64,000 bases of DNA from Glaciecola sp048820975 (GTDB lineage Bacteria > Pseudomonadota > Gammaproteobacteria > Enterobacterales > Alteromonadaceae): assembly GCF_048820975.1 (NCBI RefSeq), contig NZ_JBMEUF010000001.1, forward strand, positions 992,001 through 1,056,000, written 5' to 3'. The notes below the pieces were generated by a model that worked only from the letters and a program-made list of their open reading frames with translations, ran no database searches and was not told the origin of the DNA. A program made the position numbers and the translations under genes. Positions 39,363-48,716 of this stretch are shown here, in pieces. Position 1 is the first letter of the stretch; the number at the start of each line of letters is the position of its first letter.

Positions 39363-40568
39363 TTAATAAGATGAAGAAGAACTGCTATTAGAAACACAAA
39401 ATCCCAGTGCAGCTAATAACTTAGCAATAGATTTTTGCGAGGTTTTCACCTTTAACGCACTGAATTCTCTACGAACTGGGTATTGTTGTCTTAATTTAGC
39501 AAATGATGTTGATTGTGCCATGTAGCGGCGAAAAACTCTATCATCATTTTTAATATCATAAATACAGGTACAAAGCTGTTTAACTATGAATTGCCCTTCT
39601 TTCTCATCAAAGTACGTCTTACTCATTAATTGATTTTGCAAGGCCTCAGGGAGCTCAAGGTGAAAAGGCGGTAGAAAGTCACTTAAGTCAAGTTTGGCAG
39701 CTTGCTTCAAATGATATTTTAGCTTCTTGTATAAAATATCTGTACCGGCTGCTTTTCCTTCTAATGTATGCCCGGCTATATGAGCACTCGAATAACGGCA
39801 GTATTGAATTAGATCTCTGTTTATATTCGGTTCATTTTCCCACACATCTAGGACCAAATTAACGCTATTGTATGCATCTTGCTGCTTGATATTAAGTAAA
39901 GCTGCGTTGTCAATAAGCTCACCGCGCCCAGCATTTATAAGGTATTGCTTTGCATGTAAACGTGCTAAAACGCTTTTATTGAACATATGTTTACTGGGAA
40001 ACTCCACATCGCTATTAAACGGGCTGTGAATACAAATAATATCGCTAGCAAGTACATCTTCGAATGAGCAATATTGAACACTGTTTGTTGATACAGGCTG
40101 TTCTTTAAAATCTCTTTGTTGTGGTGGGTCGTAAATGAGTACATCAGCGCCCCATTTGCGCAAGCACGCGGCCACTTTACTGCCAACATTGCCATGCCCC
40201 ACCACGGCTATACGCTTTTCACTCAGTAAAAACGAATCATCACAGGCTAAATTCAACAAAGCGCAAAGTACATATTGGCAAACAGCTTGAGCATTGCATC
40301 CGCCGGCAGCGGTCCATTTAATGCCGCGTTTTTCAATGGCCTCTATATCAAAATGGTCGTAACCCGCGGTGGCTGTGCCCACAAATTCAAGTTCAGGCAT
40401 TTTATTAAGCAAAGCCTGATTAACTTTTGTAGTGGAGCGCACAAGCAAAACATTGACTTTACTTAACTCATATTCGTTAATTGTTCCTGCAGTAAACGCT
40501 TGTACATCAGTGTAATCAGCAAAGTATTCTTGCCAATAAGGCATGGCGGCATCAACTAAGATTTTCAC
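39363..40568 (-). CDS. pdxB: Erythronate-4-phosphate dehydrogenase
   Basis: Second step of the DXP-independent pyridoxal phosphate route. 401 residues of the D-2-hydroxyacid dehydrogenase family: MKILVDAAMPYW start, GTATAGYDHFD, NAD-binding VVGHGNVGSKVAA, catalytic Arg in INAGRGELID and His in SSAHIAGHTLEGKA; PdxB-specific dimerisation tail after residue 290. It ends with a short poly-serine tail (SNSSSSSSY). Longer than E. coli PdxB (378) by the tail region. Confidence 0.96.
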   Translation of the reverse strand: MKILVDAAMPYWQEYFADYTDVQAFTAGTINEYELSKVNVLLVRSTTKVNQALLNKMPELEFVGTATAGYDHFDIEAIEKRGIKWTAAGGCNAQAVCQYVLCALLNLACDDSFLLSEKRIAVVGHGNVGSKVAACLRKWGADVLIYDPPQQRDFKEQPVSTNSVQYCSFEDVLASDIICIHSPFNSDVEFPSKHMFNKSVLARLHAKQYLINAGRGELIDNAALLNIKQQDAYNSVNLVLDVWENEPNINRDLIQYCRYSSAHIAGHTLEGKAAGTDILYKKLKYHLKQAAKLDLSDFLPPFHLELPEALQNQLMSKTYFDEKEGQFIVKQLCTCIYDIKNDDRVFRRYMAQSTSFAKLRQQYPVRREFSALKVKTSQKSIAKLLAALGFCVSNSSSSSSY

Positions 40569-40602
40569 TTCTAAAACGATTCCTTACTTTTTCGCTTTGC
40601 AA

Positions 40603-41352
40603 CTATTCTTTGTAGTCAGGGCACATTCGGTCAAGTTTACGCAAAATACCCGGCCACGCCAAAGCACCACCGGCTGAACGCGTAACCTCTGATGCCTGCG
40701 CTTGAATACCCATTAAAATTTTTGAATCAATAGGACGCAAAGGTTCACCCGTTGATTGCGCCTGAATTTGTATTTCACAAGCTCTTTGAAAAATAAACAT
40801 CCCCAAAAAAGTATCATCTATGGTACTTGCACAGGTTAATAGGCCATGATTACGCAGTATCATAAAATTGGTACTGCCAAGATCAGCAACTAAACGTTTT
40901 TTCTCATCGGGATTTAACGCTACGCCTTCATAATCATGATAACTTAAACCACTTAGGGGAAACAAAGACTGTTGGCTGTAAGGTTGCAGGCCCTGCTCTA
41001 GCACCGATATAGCCACACCTGCTGTGGTATGTAAATGCATCACGCACTGCGCATCATCCCTGGCTTCGTGAACGGCACTATGAATAACAAAACCCGCAGG
41101 GTTTATGTCGTATTCAGATTCCATCACTTTATTACCCTGCAAGTCGACTTTTACTAAGCTTGAAGCTGTCACTTCTTCAAATAACAAGCCATAAGGGTTA
41201 ATCAGAAAATGGTGCTTTGGACCGGGAACACGGGCAGATATATGTGTGAACACTAAATCATCCCATCCATAGTGTGCCACCATACGGTAGCAAGCAGCTA
41301 AATTGACGCGGGCTTGCCACTCTTGCTGCGAAACTTCTGATTTTACTGACAT
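40603..41352 (-). CDS. Class II aldolase/adducin-family protein
   Basis: 249 residues of the zinc-dependent class II aldolase/adducin fold: LAACYRMVAHYGWDDLVFTHISARVPG, metal-binding HLHT (CVMHLHTTAGVAIS), Tyr/His in SYHDYEGVAL and RNHGLLTCA. Family members act on sugar phosphates or as methylthioribulose-P dehydratase; the substrate here is unknown. It sits between fabB and pdxB, the place of flk in E. coli. SD GGAG 9 nt before ATG 41352. A terminator separates it from fabB. Confidence 0.85.
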   Translation of the reverse strand: MSVKSEVSQQEWQARVNLAACYRMVAHYGWDDLVFTHISARVPGPKHHFLINPYGLLFEEVTASSLVKVDLQGNKVMESEYDINPAGFVIHSAVHEARDDAQCVMHLHTTAGVAISVLEQGLQPYSQQSLFPLSGLSYHDYEGVALNPDEKKRLVADLGSTNFMILRNHGLLTCASTIDDTFLGMFIFQRACEIQIQAQSTGEPLRPIDSKILMGIQAQASEVTRSAGGALAWPGILRKLDRMCPDYKE

Positions 41353-41396
41353 AATTTACCACTCCAACAAACAAGATATTACGCTACAGCTTAACT

Positions 41397-41426
41397 AAAA
41401 AAGGCTGGCTTTCGCCAACCTTTTTT
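41397..41426 (-). terminator. Terminator after fabB
   Basis: AAAAAAGGCTGGC (41397-41409) pairs with GCCAACCTTTTTT (41414-41426) with one mismatch and a 4-nt loop; A- and T-tracts on both sides make it effective on the minus strand after fabB. Confidence 0.88.
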
Positions 41427-41449
41427 GTGAATAGTTTGCATTAATTACA

Positions 41450-42664
41450 TTAATTGGTGTAACGCTTAAATGCTAAGCTCGCATTCGTTCCACCAAAGCC
41501 AAAACTATTAGACATAACAATATTCAGCTTGGCATCTCGCGGACTTGTTACAATATCAAGACCTTTGGCTGCTTCATCTAATTGCTCAATATTAATTGAT
41601 GGTGAAATAAAGTCACCTTGCATCATAAGTATTGAATAAATCGCTTCTTGTACACCGGCCGCACCTAATGCATGGCCTGTTAGTGACTTAGTTGCACTAA
41701 TTGGAGGGCTATTTTCACCAAACAAAGCTTGTATCGCTTCAAGCTCTTTTACGTCACCTACCGGCGTAGAAGTCCCATGAGTATTTAAATAATCAACTGG
41801 CCCATCTAGGTCTTTCATGGCCATTTTCATGCAACGTGTAGCACCTTCTCCGCTTGGTGCTACCATATCATGGCCATCTGACGTGGCTCCGTAACCCACT
41901 AATTCAGCGTATATTTTGGCACCGCGCGCTAGCGCATGTTCTAGCTCTTCAACCACAACCATACCACCACCGCCTGAGCTTACAAACCCATCGCGATTTG
42001 CATCGTAAGTACGTGAAGCGGCAGTTGGATCATCATTATACTTTGTAGATAAGGCACCCATGGCGTCAAATTGACCTGATAATGCCCAATGTAGCTCTTC
42101 GCCACCACCTGCAAATACCATTTTTTGTTTGCCTAATTGAATCAACTCCCACGCATTACCTATACAGTGAGCACTGCTTGCGCAAGCTGAGGAAATAGAA
42201 TAATTAATCCCTTTAATTTTAAACGGCGTGGCCAAACATGCTGAAACCGTGCTGCCCATACAACGAGTTACCATATAAGGCCCTACCCGCTTAACACTTT
42301 TTTCTCGCATAATATCAGCCGACAGCACTTGGTTCTCTGAACTTGCACCACCCGAGCCCGCAATAATACCTACGTCTTCACTTGAATACTGCTCTTCTGT
42401 TAAGCCAGCATCTTCTATAGCTTGTTTCATTGATAAATAAGCGTAACCTGCAGCGTCTCCCATAAAACGCAATGTTTTACGGTCAATATGTTCTGATAAG
42501 TCAATTTTTAGGTCACCCCATACTTGACTTCGAAGCCCTGCTTCAGCAAATTGTTCTGAGAATGTAATACCCGATTTGCCAACTTTGAGTGACGCAGTAA
42601 CTTCTTCTGCGTTATTCCCAATACTTGACACTATTCCTAGACCAGTAATCACTGCTCGTTTCAT
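41450..42664 (-). CDS. fabB: 3-oxoacyl-[acyl-carrier-protein] synthase I
   Basis: Condensing enzyme needed for unsaturated fatty acid elongation. 404 residues, thiolase fold: catalytic Cys161 in SISSACASSAHC, His in NTHGTSTPVGD and His in SLTGHALGAAG, Lys in TKSL. It is FabB rather than FabF by length and the RCMGSTVSACL/FAGGGEELHW strings. Divergent from mnmC, as in E. coli. A FadR-type half-operator and a 15-bp palindrome lie upstream, consistent with FadR activation as in E. coli (inference). Confidence 0.97.
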   Translation of the reverse strand: MKRAVITGLGIVSSIGNNAEEVTASLKVGKSGITFSEQFAEAGLRSQVWGDLKIDLSEHIDRKTLRFMGDAAGYAYLSMKQAIEDAGLTEEQYSSEDVGIIAGSGGASSENQVLSADIMREKSVKRVGPYMVTRCMGSTVSACLATPFKIKGINYSISSACASSAHCIGNAWELIQLGKQKMVFAGGGEELHWALSGQFDAMGALSTKYNDDPTAASRTYDANRDGFVSSGGGGMVVVEELEHALARGAKIYAELVGYGATSDGHDMVAPSGEGATRCMKMAMKDLDGPVDYLNTHGTSTPVGDVKELEAIQALFGENSPPISATKSLTGHALGAAGVQEAIYSILMMQGDFISPSINIEQLDEAAKGLDIVTSPRDAKLNIVMSNSFGFGGTNASLAFKRYTN

Positions 42665-42702
42665 TTTTCACCTATTTTGTTGAATATAGCTAGTTTATGT
42701 AA

Positions 42703-42717
42703 AGCGATATTATCGCT
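42703..42717. promoter_or_regulatory. 15-bp perfect palindrome upstream of fabB
   Basis: AGCGATA-T-TATCGCT (42703-42717), about 40 nt upstream of the fabB ATG. The AGCG...CGCT ends recall operators of TetR-type fatty-acid regulators such as FabR, but the spacing differs. Candidate operator only. Confidence 0.35.
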
Positions 42718-42757
42718 ATAAATCATGTTGCTGTATTTTACCCAGTTTTACTCGTAT

Positions 42758-42774
42758 AACTGGTCTGCTCTTAT
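42758..42774. promoter_or_regulatory. Candidate FadR site upstream of fabB
   Basis: AACTGGTCTGCTCTTAT: the left half AACTGGTC is a full FadR half-site and the right half is degenerate. It lies about 95 nt upstream of fabB, next to a TAAAAT-like -10. Degenerate right halves are common in FadR-activated fab promoters. Confidence 0.5.
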
Positions 42775-42859
42775 GCGTATAATGTGTCACAATTTGTACC
42801 TGTTTAATAGTTATTTGTTGTAATAACAAAGCCGTATCGTAACTAAAAGAAGCCATTAG

Positions 42860-44980
42860 ATGAAAATAAGTCCCGCACAAATAACCTTCAACGAACAAGG
42901 AACACCCACCTCAAGCGAATTTGATGATGTTTACTTTTCGAACAACGAAGGGCAAGCAGAAACCTCGTATGTGTTTTTAGAAGGGAATGTCTTATTCTCG
43001 CGCTGGCGAACGTTTCAATACGAGCATTTTTGCATAGGTGAAACGGGGTTTGGTACCGGATTAAACTTTTTTTGTGTAGCTGACTTATTTTTGCGCTTTA
43101 AAGCACAATATCCAAACTCCCCTTTAAAGCACCTACATTTTATTTCCACCGAAAAATATCCAATTCCCTTTGCACAATTGCCTGACGTTTTAGCCACCAT
43201 GTCTACATTCCCGGCCTTTCCTGAAAATTGGCAACGCGATTGGTTGGCCCAATATCCAGAATCAGTTGAGGGTGTTCACAGGATACATTTTCACCCGTTT
43301 ATTACTGTAGATATACATTACAACGATGCCAGCGAAGCATTTTCATCTTTATATTGCCCCCACAACAAGTTAGTAGATGCTTGGTTTTTAGACGGCTTCG
43401 CACCATCCAAAAATTCGTCAATGTGGTCTCAATCTTTGTTTGATTCTATGGCGTTCTTAAGTAAAGAAAATTGTACCTTAGCCACTTTTACAGCCGCAGG
43501 TTTTGTGAAGCGAGGGCTTGTTCAAGCAGGTTTTAATATCAGAAAGCAAAAAGGGTTTGGTCGTAAGCGAGAAATGATAGTGGGTGATTTCAGCACTGAT
43601 AAACAATCGCTAAACCAAACAAACTATGCTCATGCACCCTACTTTTCCCGCTTTGCGATGCAAGGCCTTGTTGGGGCTTCAGTTACAGCTTCATCAAATA
43701 AGTCACCAATGCCTATTTGCGTGGTAGGAAACGGACTCGCAGGGGCAATAAGCGCACTAAAATTAGTACAATTAGGATATGAGGTAGAACTAATTTGGTC
43801 AGGTGATTTACCCGCTGATGCAGCCTCAGGGGCATTGATAGGGGGATTTTATCCCCAGTTAAATGCACAGAATAATATTGCTAGTCGTATTCAACTTACC
43901 AGCTTCTTATATGCCAAACGTTTTTACGATGAGCTTAATTTAATCTCTCCGTTTGAACATAGCTGGTGCGGCGCATTGCAATTGGGCTTTAATGATAATA
44001 CCAAAATAAGGCTCGACAAGTTAGCGAATAAGCAACTATGGCCGGAATCGATTGCTCATCCACTTTCGCCTGAACAAGCCAGCGAAAAAGCTAAAGTAGA
44101 CATTCCCTACCCTTGTTTATTTATGCCACTGGCGGGTTGGATTTCACCTGTCAGTTTAGTTAATGCATGCATTAACACCGCTAAGCAATATAAAAATTTT
44201 GCCTTAACATCAAATACGCAATTGCTTGATTACGCCGTTCATAGTTCAACTACAGGTAATAACCACGGCTTCTCAGGTGTAACACTGCGCCTTCAAAACG
44301 CACATGGTGAAAGTGAGAAACAAGCTGCTTCACTGGTTATTTGTGCAGGCAGTGGTAGCCAACCATTGCTAGCCCCTTTGGTGCCTCTTAGAGTCACCCG
44401 TGGCCAAGTAGAATGGGTGAAAAGCACAGGTACCCTTTCCAAACTCAACACACTACTATGCCATAAAGGATACTTAAGCCCTGCCTTAAACGGCTTGCAT
44501 GCTTTGGGTTCCACATATGTTAAAGAAGATACTTCGTGCGAAGTGCGCGAAGAAGAAACGCAGCAAAATTTTGCCCTGCATGCGCAAAGTTTGCAACAAA
44601 CAAATTGGGCACATGAATTGACGTCTTTAGCTTCAGCGCCTAGCAATTCAGCGCGAGCAGGTATACGTTGCTCAAGTCCTGATCATATTCCGGTGGTGGG
44701 AGCGGTGCCTAACAAACTGCAATTGCATGAACTTAAAGACTTGTACAAAGCCCTTCCCGTGCATCATTACTGCGTACCTAGTATTGATAAAAATGTGTAT
44801 GTATTAAGTGGTTTAGGCTCAAGAGGCTTAACAACGGCGCCGCTTATGGCTGAAATATTGGTCAGTGAAATGCTAGGCAGGCCCTTACCCTTACCCAGCG
44901 ATTTACTGGATGCATTAAGTCCTAATCGCTTTATAGTCCGCTCTCTTATACGCCGCGAGCCATTGGTAAAAAGCGAGTAA
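42860..44980 (+). CDS. mnmC: Bifunctional tRNA modification enzyme MnmC
   Basis: Finishes the mnm5s2U34 wobble modification. 706 residues: N-terminal SAM methyltransferase domain (about 1-245; IGETGFGTGLNFFCVADL and LVDAWFLDGFAPSKNSSMWS) and C-terminal FAD oxidoreductase domain (about 270-690; VVGNGLAGAISALKL as the dinucleotide fold, GGFYPQLNA, LSGLGSRGLTTAPL). Fusion intact. Divergent from fabB, as in E. coli. ATG 42860. Confidence 0.97.
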   Translation: MKISPAQITFNEQGTPTSSEFDDVYFSNNEGQAETSYVFLEGNVLFSRWRTFQYEHFCIGETGFGTGLNFFCVADLFLRFKAQYPNSPLKHLHFISTEKYPIPFAQLPDVLATMSTFPAFPENWQRDWLAQYPESVEGVHRIHFHPFITVDIHYNDASEAFSSLYCPHNKLVDAWFLDGFAPSKNSSMWSQSLFDSMAFLSKENCTLATFTAAGFVKRGLVQAGFNIRKQKGFGRKREMIVGDFSTDKQSLNQTNYAHAPYFSRFAMQGLVGASVTASSNKSPMPICVVGNGLAGAISALKLVQLGYEVELIWSGDLPADAASGALIGGFYPQLNAQNNIASRIQLTSFLYAKRFYDELNLISPFEHSWCGALQLGFNDNTKIRLDKLANKQLWPESIAHPLSPEQASEKAKVDIPYPCLFMPLAGWISPVSLVNACINTAKQYKNFALTSNTQLLDYAVHSSTTGNNHGFSGVTLRLQNAHGESEKQAASLVICAGSGSQPLLAPLVPLRVTRGQVEWVKSTGTLSKLNTLLCHKGYLSPALNGLHALGSTYVKEDTSCEVREEETQQNFALHAQSLQQTNWAHELTSLASAPSNSARAGIRCSSPDHIPVVGAVPNKLQLHELKDLYKALPVHHYCVPSIDKNVYVLSGLGSRGLTTAPLMAEILVSEMLGRPLPLPSDLLDALSPNRFIVRSLIRREPLVKSE

Positions 44981-45013
44981 GGCAATCAATCATACACTGT
45001 TGCCAATATCGCC

Positions 45014-45769
45014 TTATTCCGAAGCGTAAGAAACATAATTGGGTTGAGTGCTTTGGGCTACAAAGCTAGGAATAAGTATAGATGCTGAGGAAACTACACG
45101 GTTGCTGCCAAGCGCAATAATACGGGCATTAACGAATATGCCATCTTGCCTTTCAATCATAGTACCCGATAGCACATGATTCATAATTTGTTTATTCGCT
45201 AACTGTATTACGTTTCTAGAAAAGGCAATATCCCCATTATTGCTTACTTCTAAGGCAGGCATTAATTTAAAATCAATAACATTTAAGCCAAATTGCTGAA
45301 TTTCAGAAATTGAATATTCGGCTAATTGATTACCTAAAATGGTAGTATTTTGAAGGCTTGTGTCTAACTTAACGAAAGAAGAAATACCTATTTTCGCGCT
45401 ACCGTTTAAACCATTGCCATTTTTAACTAAACGCATAGCTAATTGCGCCGCATAATCTTGCACGCTTTTATAAGTAAATCTAGGATTAAAGCGTTGAACG
45501 GGCGCTTCAAGTGCATAGTAGTTATCGTGGTTTGCTTCATTACTTATATTGGCATCAGCGTCTATAGAGATAGGGGCACTGCCTCTGCTGTCTGGGTTTA
45601 TTTCAGGGGGTAATTCACCTGCTAAAGCATATTGCTCATTAAGTAAATCAGCAATAGTTTGCGGGGGGGTATACCCTGCCATAAACATCTTACTTGCACT
45701 GCATGCTCCTAACATCGATAAACTAGTTATTAAGCACGCTGCTTTAAACACGGTTTTATAGTTTCGCAT
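45014..45769 (-). CDS. FlgO-like lipoprotein, copy 3
   Basis: 251 residues with lipobox SMLGACSAS (Cys about 23). The C-terminal part (about 110-245) is a FlgO domain: ISSFVKLDTSLQNTTILGNQLAEYSISEIQQFG, DIAFSRNVIQLANKQ, YVLSGTMIERQDGIFVNARIIALGSNRVVSSASILIPSF-like organisation. FlgO proteins are outer-membrane lipoproteins needed for flagellar function in Vibrio. Last of three tandem paralogues; only one base separates it from the preceding stop. Confidence 0.8.
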   Translation of the reverse strand: MRNYKTVFKAACLITSLSMLGACSASKMFMAGYTPPQTIADLLNEQYALAGELPPEINPDSRGSAPISIDADANISNEANHDNYYALEAPVQRFNPRFTYKSVQDYAAQLAMRLVKNGNGLNGSAKIGISSFVKLDTSLQNTTILGNQLAEYSISEIQQFGLNVIDFKLMPALEVSNNGDIAFSRNVIQLANKQIMNHVLSGTMIERQDGIFVNARIIALGSNRVVSSASILIPSFVAQSTQPNYVSYASE

Positions 45770-45770
45770 C

Positions 45771-46523
45771 TTAATCCCCTTGAATTAGTCTAACGCCATC
45801 TACTATTTCATTTTGCTTAGAAGATCCGCTTGGCAGTAGTGCGTCTGCAATATAATAAGGAATAAAGCTTTGCGCGCTAGCCACAACTACATTTGACTGC
45901 ATACCTAGCATTCTGGCATTAACCAAGTAGCCACCTTGATGTTTAGTCATAGTGCCGGTAAGTACATACTGTATTGGCGTAGCATTTTTTAAATCAAGAA
46001 AGTCTCGAGATAATACAAAGTCACCAGATTCTGTTACGGTTATATACTGAGTAGATTTAAACTCAACAACAGGCATTCTGAACTTATGAAACTCATGCAC
46101 AAAAGACTCTGCCATTTGTTGACCTAATAAATTTGTGGCTTTTAGGTCACTATCAATTAACGAAAAGTGGGTGACTGCCACAGGCGTTCTTTCAGTTACG
46201 TATTCCATATTAGCGACCAAATCTTGCGCCATGTTTCTTACATAATCCCCCACATGTTTGGTTAGCGGCATAGCTTTGTATGCGCCAGAAGATTTTGACA
46301 TCATGGCTGGTTTGTTCATTGAACCGAATGCATCTACTTTGCTGTCATACTGATTGGTCGCATCAGCTACATTACTTTCGTCAGATTGCACAGCTCGTTC
46401 CACTTCATTTAATTCAAGCCCTTGCTCACCTTCATCATCTGCGGCAAATAATTGCTCTATTGACGGCAAAGAACTGCATCCACTTAACAGCACAATAATG
46501 CTTAGACTAGTTAATATTTTCAT
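45771..46523 (-). CDS. FlgO-like lipoprotein, copy 2
   Basis: 250 residues, lipobox VLLSGCSSL (Cys about 16), acidic linker, then a FlgO domain: VAVTHFSLIDSDLKATNLLGQQMAESFVHEF, DFVLSRDFLDLKNATPIQYVLTGTM, YLVNARMLGMQSNVVVASAQSFIPYYI. The three copies have diverged too far for recent duplication, with shared positions mainly in LLGQQ, SRD and GTM..NAR. Middle gene of the trio. Confidence 0.82.
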   Translation of the reverse strand: MKILTSLSIIVLLSGCSSLPSIEQLFAADDEGEQGLELNEVERAVQSDESNVADATNQYDSKVDAFGSMNKPAMMSKSSGAYKAMPLTKHVGDYVRNMAQDLVANMEYVTERTPVAVTHFSLIDSDLKATNLLGQQMAESFVHEFHKFRMPVVEFKSTQYITVTESGDFVLSRDFLDLKNATPIQYVLTGTMTKHQGGYLVNARMLGMQSNVVVASAQSFIPYYIADALLPSGSSKQNEIVDGVRLIQGD

Positions 46524-46526
46524 TGC

Positions 46527-47177
46527 TTACTCCTGCGTATATACGGCGTGTTCGAGCTTCTCAGCGCGATACAATTGTCCATTTCTCAAACTGACCTGTT
46601 CATTGGTGTAAAACAAGTCAGCTGGGAAGAATCGAGTGGCAGCTGCAACCACATCTTTGTTTCTAACATTAATGATTCTTGCGTTTACCATGGCACCATT
46701 TTGCTGCTCGGTAATAGTCCCAGTAATGTAATAATCAATAGATTGAAGCGCTGATAAATGGTTTAAGTCTCGCGACAGTGCTCTATCAGAGCTATCGTTC
46801 ATTATGAGTGAATTACTTGCTTTAAAGTCTTGTGCTACAAGGCCTCGCTTAACAGCTTCGGTAATAAGCCCTTGCTCTAATTGATGGCCAAGTAACATTA
46901 AAGGGCCCTGCTCTGATAGGTCAGTGCGCATACTGGTAACGGGCACAAACCCTGCAACAGCATAACGATACTGACGATCAGTAGTGAGCGTTGAGAATAA
47001 TGCCTCAGCAAGCATGGCAGTATATTGCTCAGATTGACCTAGTGCGGTATTTTTAATGGGGGCTTCGTTGTGTGTGAATTGCGACAACAAATTGGCACAG
47101 CCGCTAATACTGCTTATTAGCAAGACGCAAACAAAACACATGAGTATTATGCCTGCGCGGTGTAGAGTATTTTTCAT
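46527..47177 (-). CDS. FlgO-like lipoprotein, copy 1
   Basis: 216 residues, lipobox SSISGCANL (Cys about 27), shorter linker, then a FlgO domain: VAGFVPVTSMRTDLSEQGPLMLLGHQLEQGL, ALSRDLNHLSALQSIDYYITGTITEQQNGAMVNARIINVRNKDVVAAATRFFP. First of the three paralogues (3-nt spacing to the next), so the promoter for the trio should lie in 47178-47277. Confidence 0.8.
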   Translation of the reverse strand: MKNTLHRAGIILMCFVCVLLISSISGCANLLSQFTHNEAPIKNTALGQSEQYTAMLAEALFSTLTTDRQYRYAVAGFVPVTSMRTDLSEQGPLMLLGHQLEQGLITEAVKRGLVAQDFKASNSLIMNDSSDRALSRDLNHLSALQSIDYYITGTITEQQNGAMVNARIINVRNKDVVAAATRFFPADLFYTNEQVSLRNGQLYRAEKLEHAVYTQE

Positions 47178-47277
47178 TTCGCTTCGCCTTTTTAAGGGCT
47201 GCCTTACAGCAGAGTGAGTGAATTACTCTCACTTAAGCAAAATCGATTCCAACTATTGCGAATGTTAAATTAAAATA

Positions 47278-47568
47278 CTACTTTTTAAAAAGCGCCTTTA
47301 ACATCACGCGCACGTCTTGTGCATCACTAGGCGATAATTCATTATTCTCGATAGCGCCAAAAATGGAAGCTTGTAGGGATTGTTCAAAAGATTCGATAAG
47401 TGATACCGTGCTTTGTGTTTCGTCTACGGCTAATTGGGCGGCTTGAACCGAAAAATGCCCATGAATATAGCTTGAAACAAATAAGTCGTGCTCAGTGCCT
47501 GTATCAATAAACGCATCTAAAAAAGACTCTTTACTGACTAAGTATTGCTCTATGTTTGAATAACTCAC
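47278..47568 (-). CDS. yfcL: YfcL-family protein
   Basis: 96 residues. Matches the small YfcL family (DLFVSSYIHGHFSVQAAQLAV ... ALFKK; compare E. coli [21 protein letters not shown]). Function unknown. Its start overlaps the stop of the ATP-NAD kinase-like gene (ATGA-type coupling), and epmC lies one gene further upstream, as yfcL is next to epmC in E. coli. Confidence 0.88.
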   Translation of the reverse strand: MSYSNIEQYLVSKESFLDAFIDTGTEHDLFVSSYIHGHFSVQAAQLAVDETQSTVSLIESFEQSLQASIFGAIENNELSPSDAQDVRVMLKALFKK

Positions 47569-48716
47569 GCGTCTCCTCGTACAAAATATAAAACTTGGTC
47601 TTTGTAACCCGTTATAACTGAAATTGGACCTGATAAATCAGTATCTAAATCGGCATCGCCGCAATCACTTATTAATCCTTTATTACCTAAGGCCTGAAGT
47701 TTGGCTTTAGTTGCCACTAATATAATGTTTGAACGGGGAATACTTCGCAAAAATTCTGCGCTCAATTGTTGATTACCTCGTCCAAAAATATGTCCCTGCC
47801 CACCAATAAGGGTAATGATTAGCTTTGTGGGCTTATTACGGGTAAGTGCCAATAATTGCTGTGCACTTACGTCATTAGCCACCACTTCGCCGTTAAATAT
47901 CACATCTACCCCTAACAAGGTATTAGTAAGGCCCGCACGTTCCATAATAGCGGCTACGGTGCTACCTGAGCCCATCACAAAATAATGTTCTTCATGGTCT
48001 TGCATAAGCTCAAGTACATAGTCGGCTATATCGTCAAGTAGTAGCTCATCTGATTCTTTGCCGCCCATTTTTACCGCTTGAATATAACTTAAACTAAGGG
48101 GGACTTGCATTTCGCCATAGTGTTTAGCAAGCACCTGACCTTGCCTAAATTTCGACTCGTCTATATCTCGCACTTCTGCATCTTGCAATGACAATAGTTC
48201 CCCCTTAACTACCTGTGAAAGAACTTTCCCCGCTGCCTTTGGCGTTATTGCATACACTGAGCTATGAATTTTACACCCCGCTGGAATACCAAGTACAGGC
48301 ATACGGGTGCCTATCACGCTGCACACATTGCGAGCCGTGCCGTCTCCGCCAGCAAATAAAATGAAATCAACCTTGTGTGCTAAAAATGCCTTAAGTAACG
48401 TAAGCGTATCTTCTATTTCAGTTTGTTGATTTAGCGGCGTATGCAATACCTTTACCGAAAAACCCAAGGCTCGTGCTGTGGTTTCGCCCATATCACCGCT
48501 GCCGGTAAATATATCAATAACGCCGACCTCATTTATACATTCATTAAGCGCAATATGTGTTTTTTGCATCGCAAGTTGCTCAGCACCTGCATCAAGAGCC
48601 TGTTTGCGTACATTGGCGCCATCACTGCCTTTTAGCGCTAACGCGCCGCCAATACCCGCAAATGGGTTGACTAATAAACCCAAGCTAAATTTACGCCTAA
48701 GCCTTAATTCATTCAT
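47565..48716 (-). CDS. ATP-NAD kinase-like protein (COG3199 type)
   Basis: 383 residues from ATG 48716 (MNELRLRRKFSLGLLVNPFAGIGG); the frame is open to 48764, but that overlaps epmC more deeply. Diacylglycerol/NAD-kinase-like fold: NPFAGIGG near the N-terminus and the nucleotide motif FAGGDGTARNV (about 128-138), then VLGIPAGCKIHSSVYAITP and LLGVDVIFNGEV. It belongs to the COG3199 group, distinct from NadK (also in this window at 31676). Substrate uncertain. It overlaps the epmC stop by 8 nt, so it is translationally coupled. Confidence 0.82.
   Translation of the reverse strand: MNELRLRRKFSLGLLVNPFAGIGGALALKGSDGANVRKQALDAGAEQLAMQKTHIALNECINEVGVIDIFTGSGDMGETTARALGFSVKVLHTPLNQQTEIEDTLTLLKAFLAHKVDFILFAGGDGTARNVCSVIGTRMPVLGIPAGCKIHSSVYAITPKAAGKVLSQVVKGELLSLQDAEVRDIDESKFRQGQVLAKHYGEMQVPLSLSYIQAVKMGGKESDELLLDDIADYVLELMQDHEEHYFVMGSGSTVAAIMERAGLTNTLLGVDVIFNGEVVANDVSAQQLLALTRNKPTKLIITLIGGQGHIFGRGNQQLSAEFLRSIPRSNIILVATKAKLQALGNKGLISDCGDADLDTDLSGPISVITGYKDQVLYFVRGDA

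Noticed and set aside
39363..39400. Poly-serine tail of PdxB considered as a frameshift artefact
   Set aside because: The family dimerisation domain is complete before it and the gene ends normally just upstream of asd; a short tail is the simpler reading.
43015..44985. Minus-strand open frames inside mnmC
   Set aside because: No family features; MnmC is complete on the other strand.
47200..47240. Short inverted repeat AGTGAG / CTCACT upstream of the FlgO trio
   Set aside because: Only six pairs with alternative registers; too weak to call an operator or terminator.
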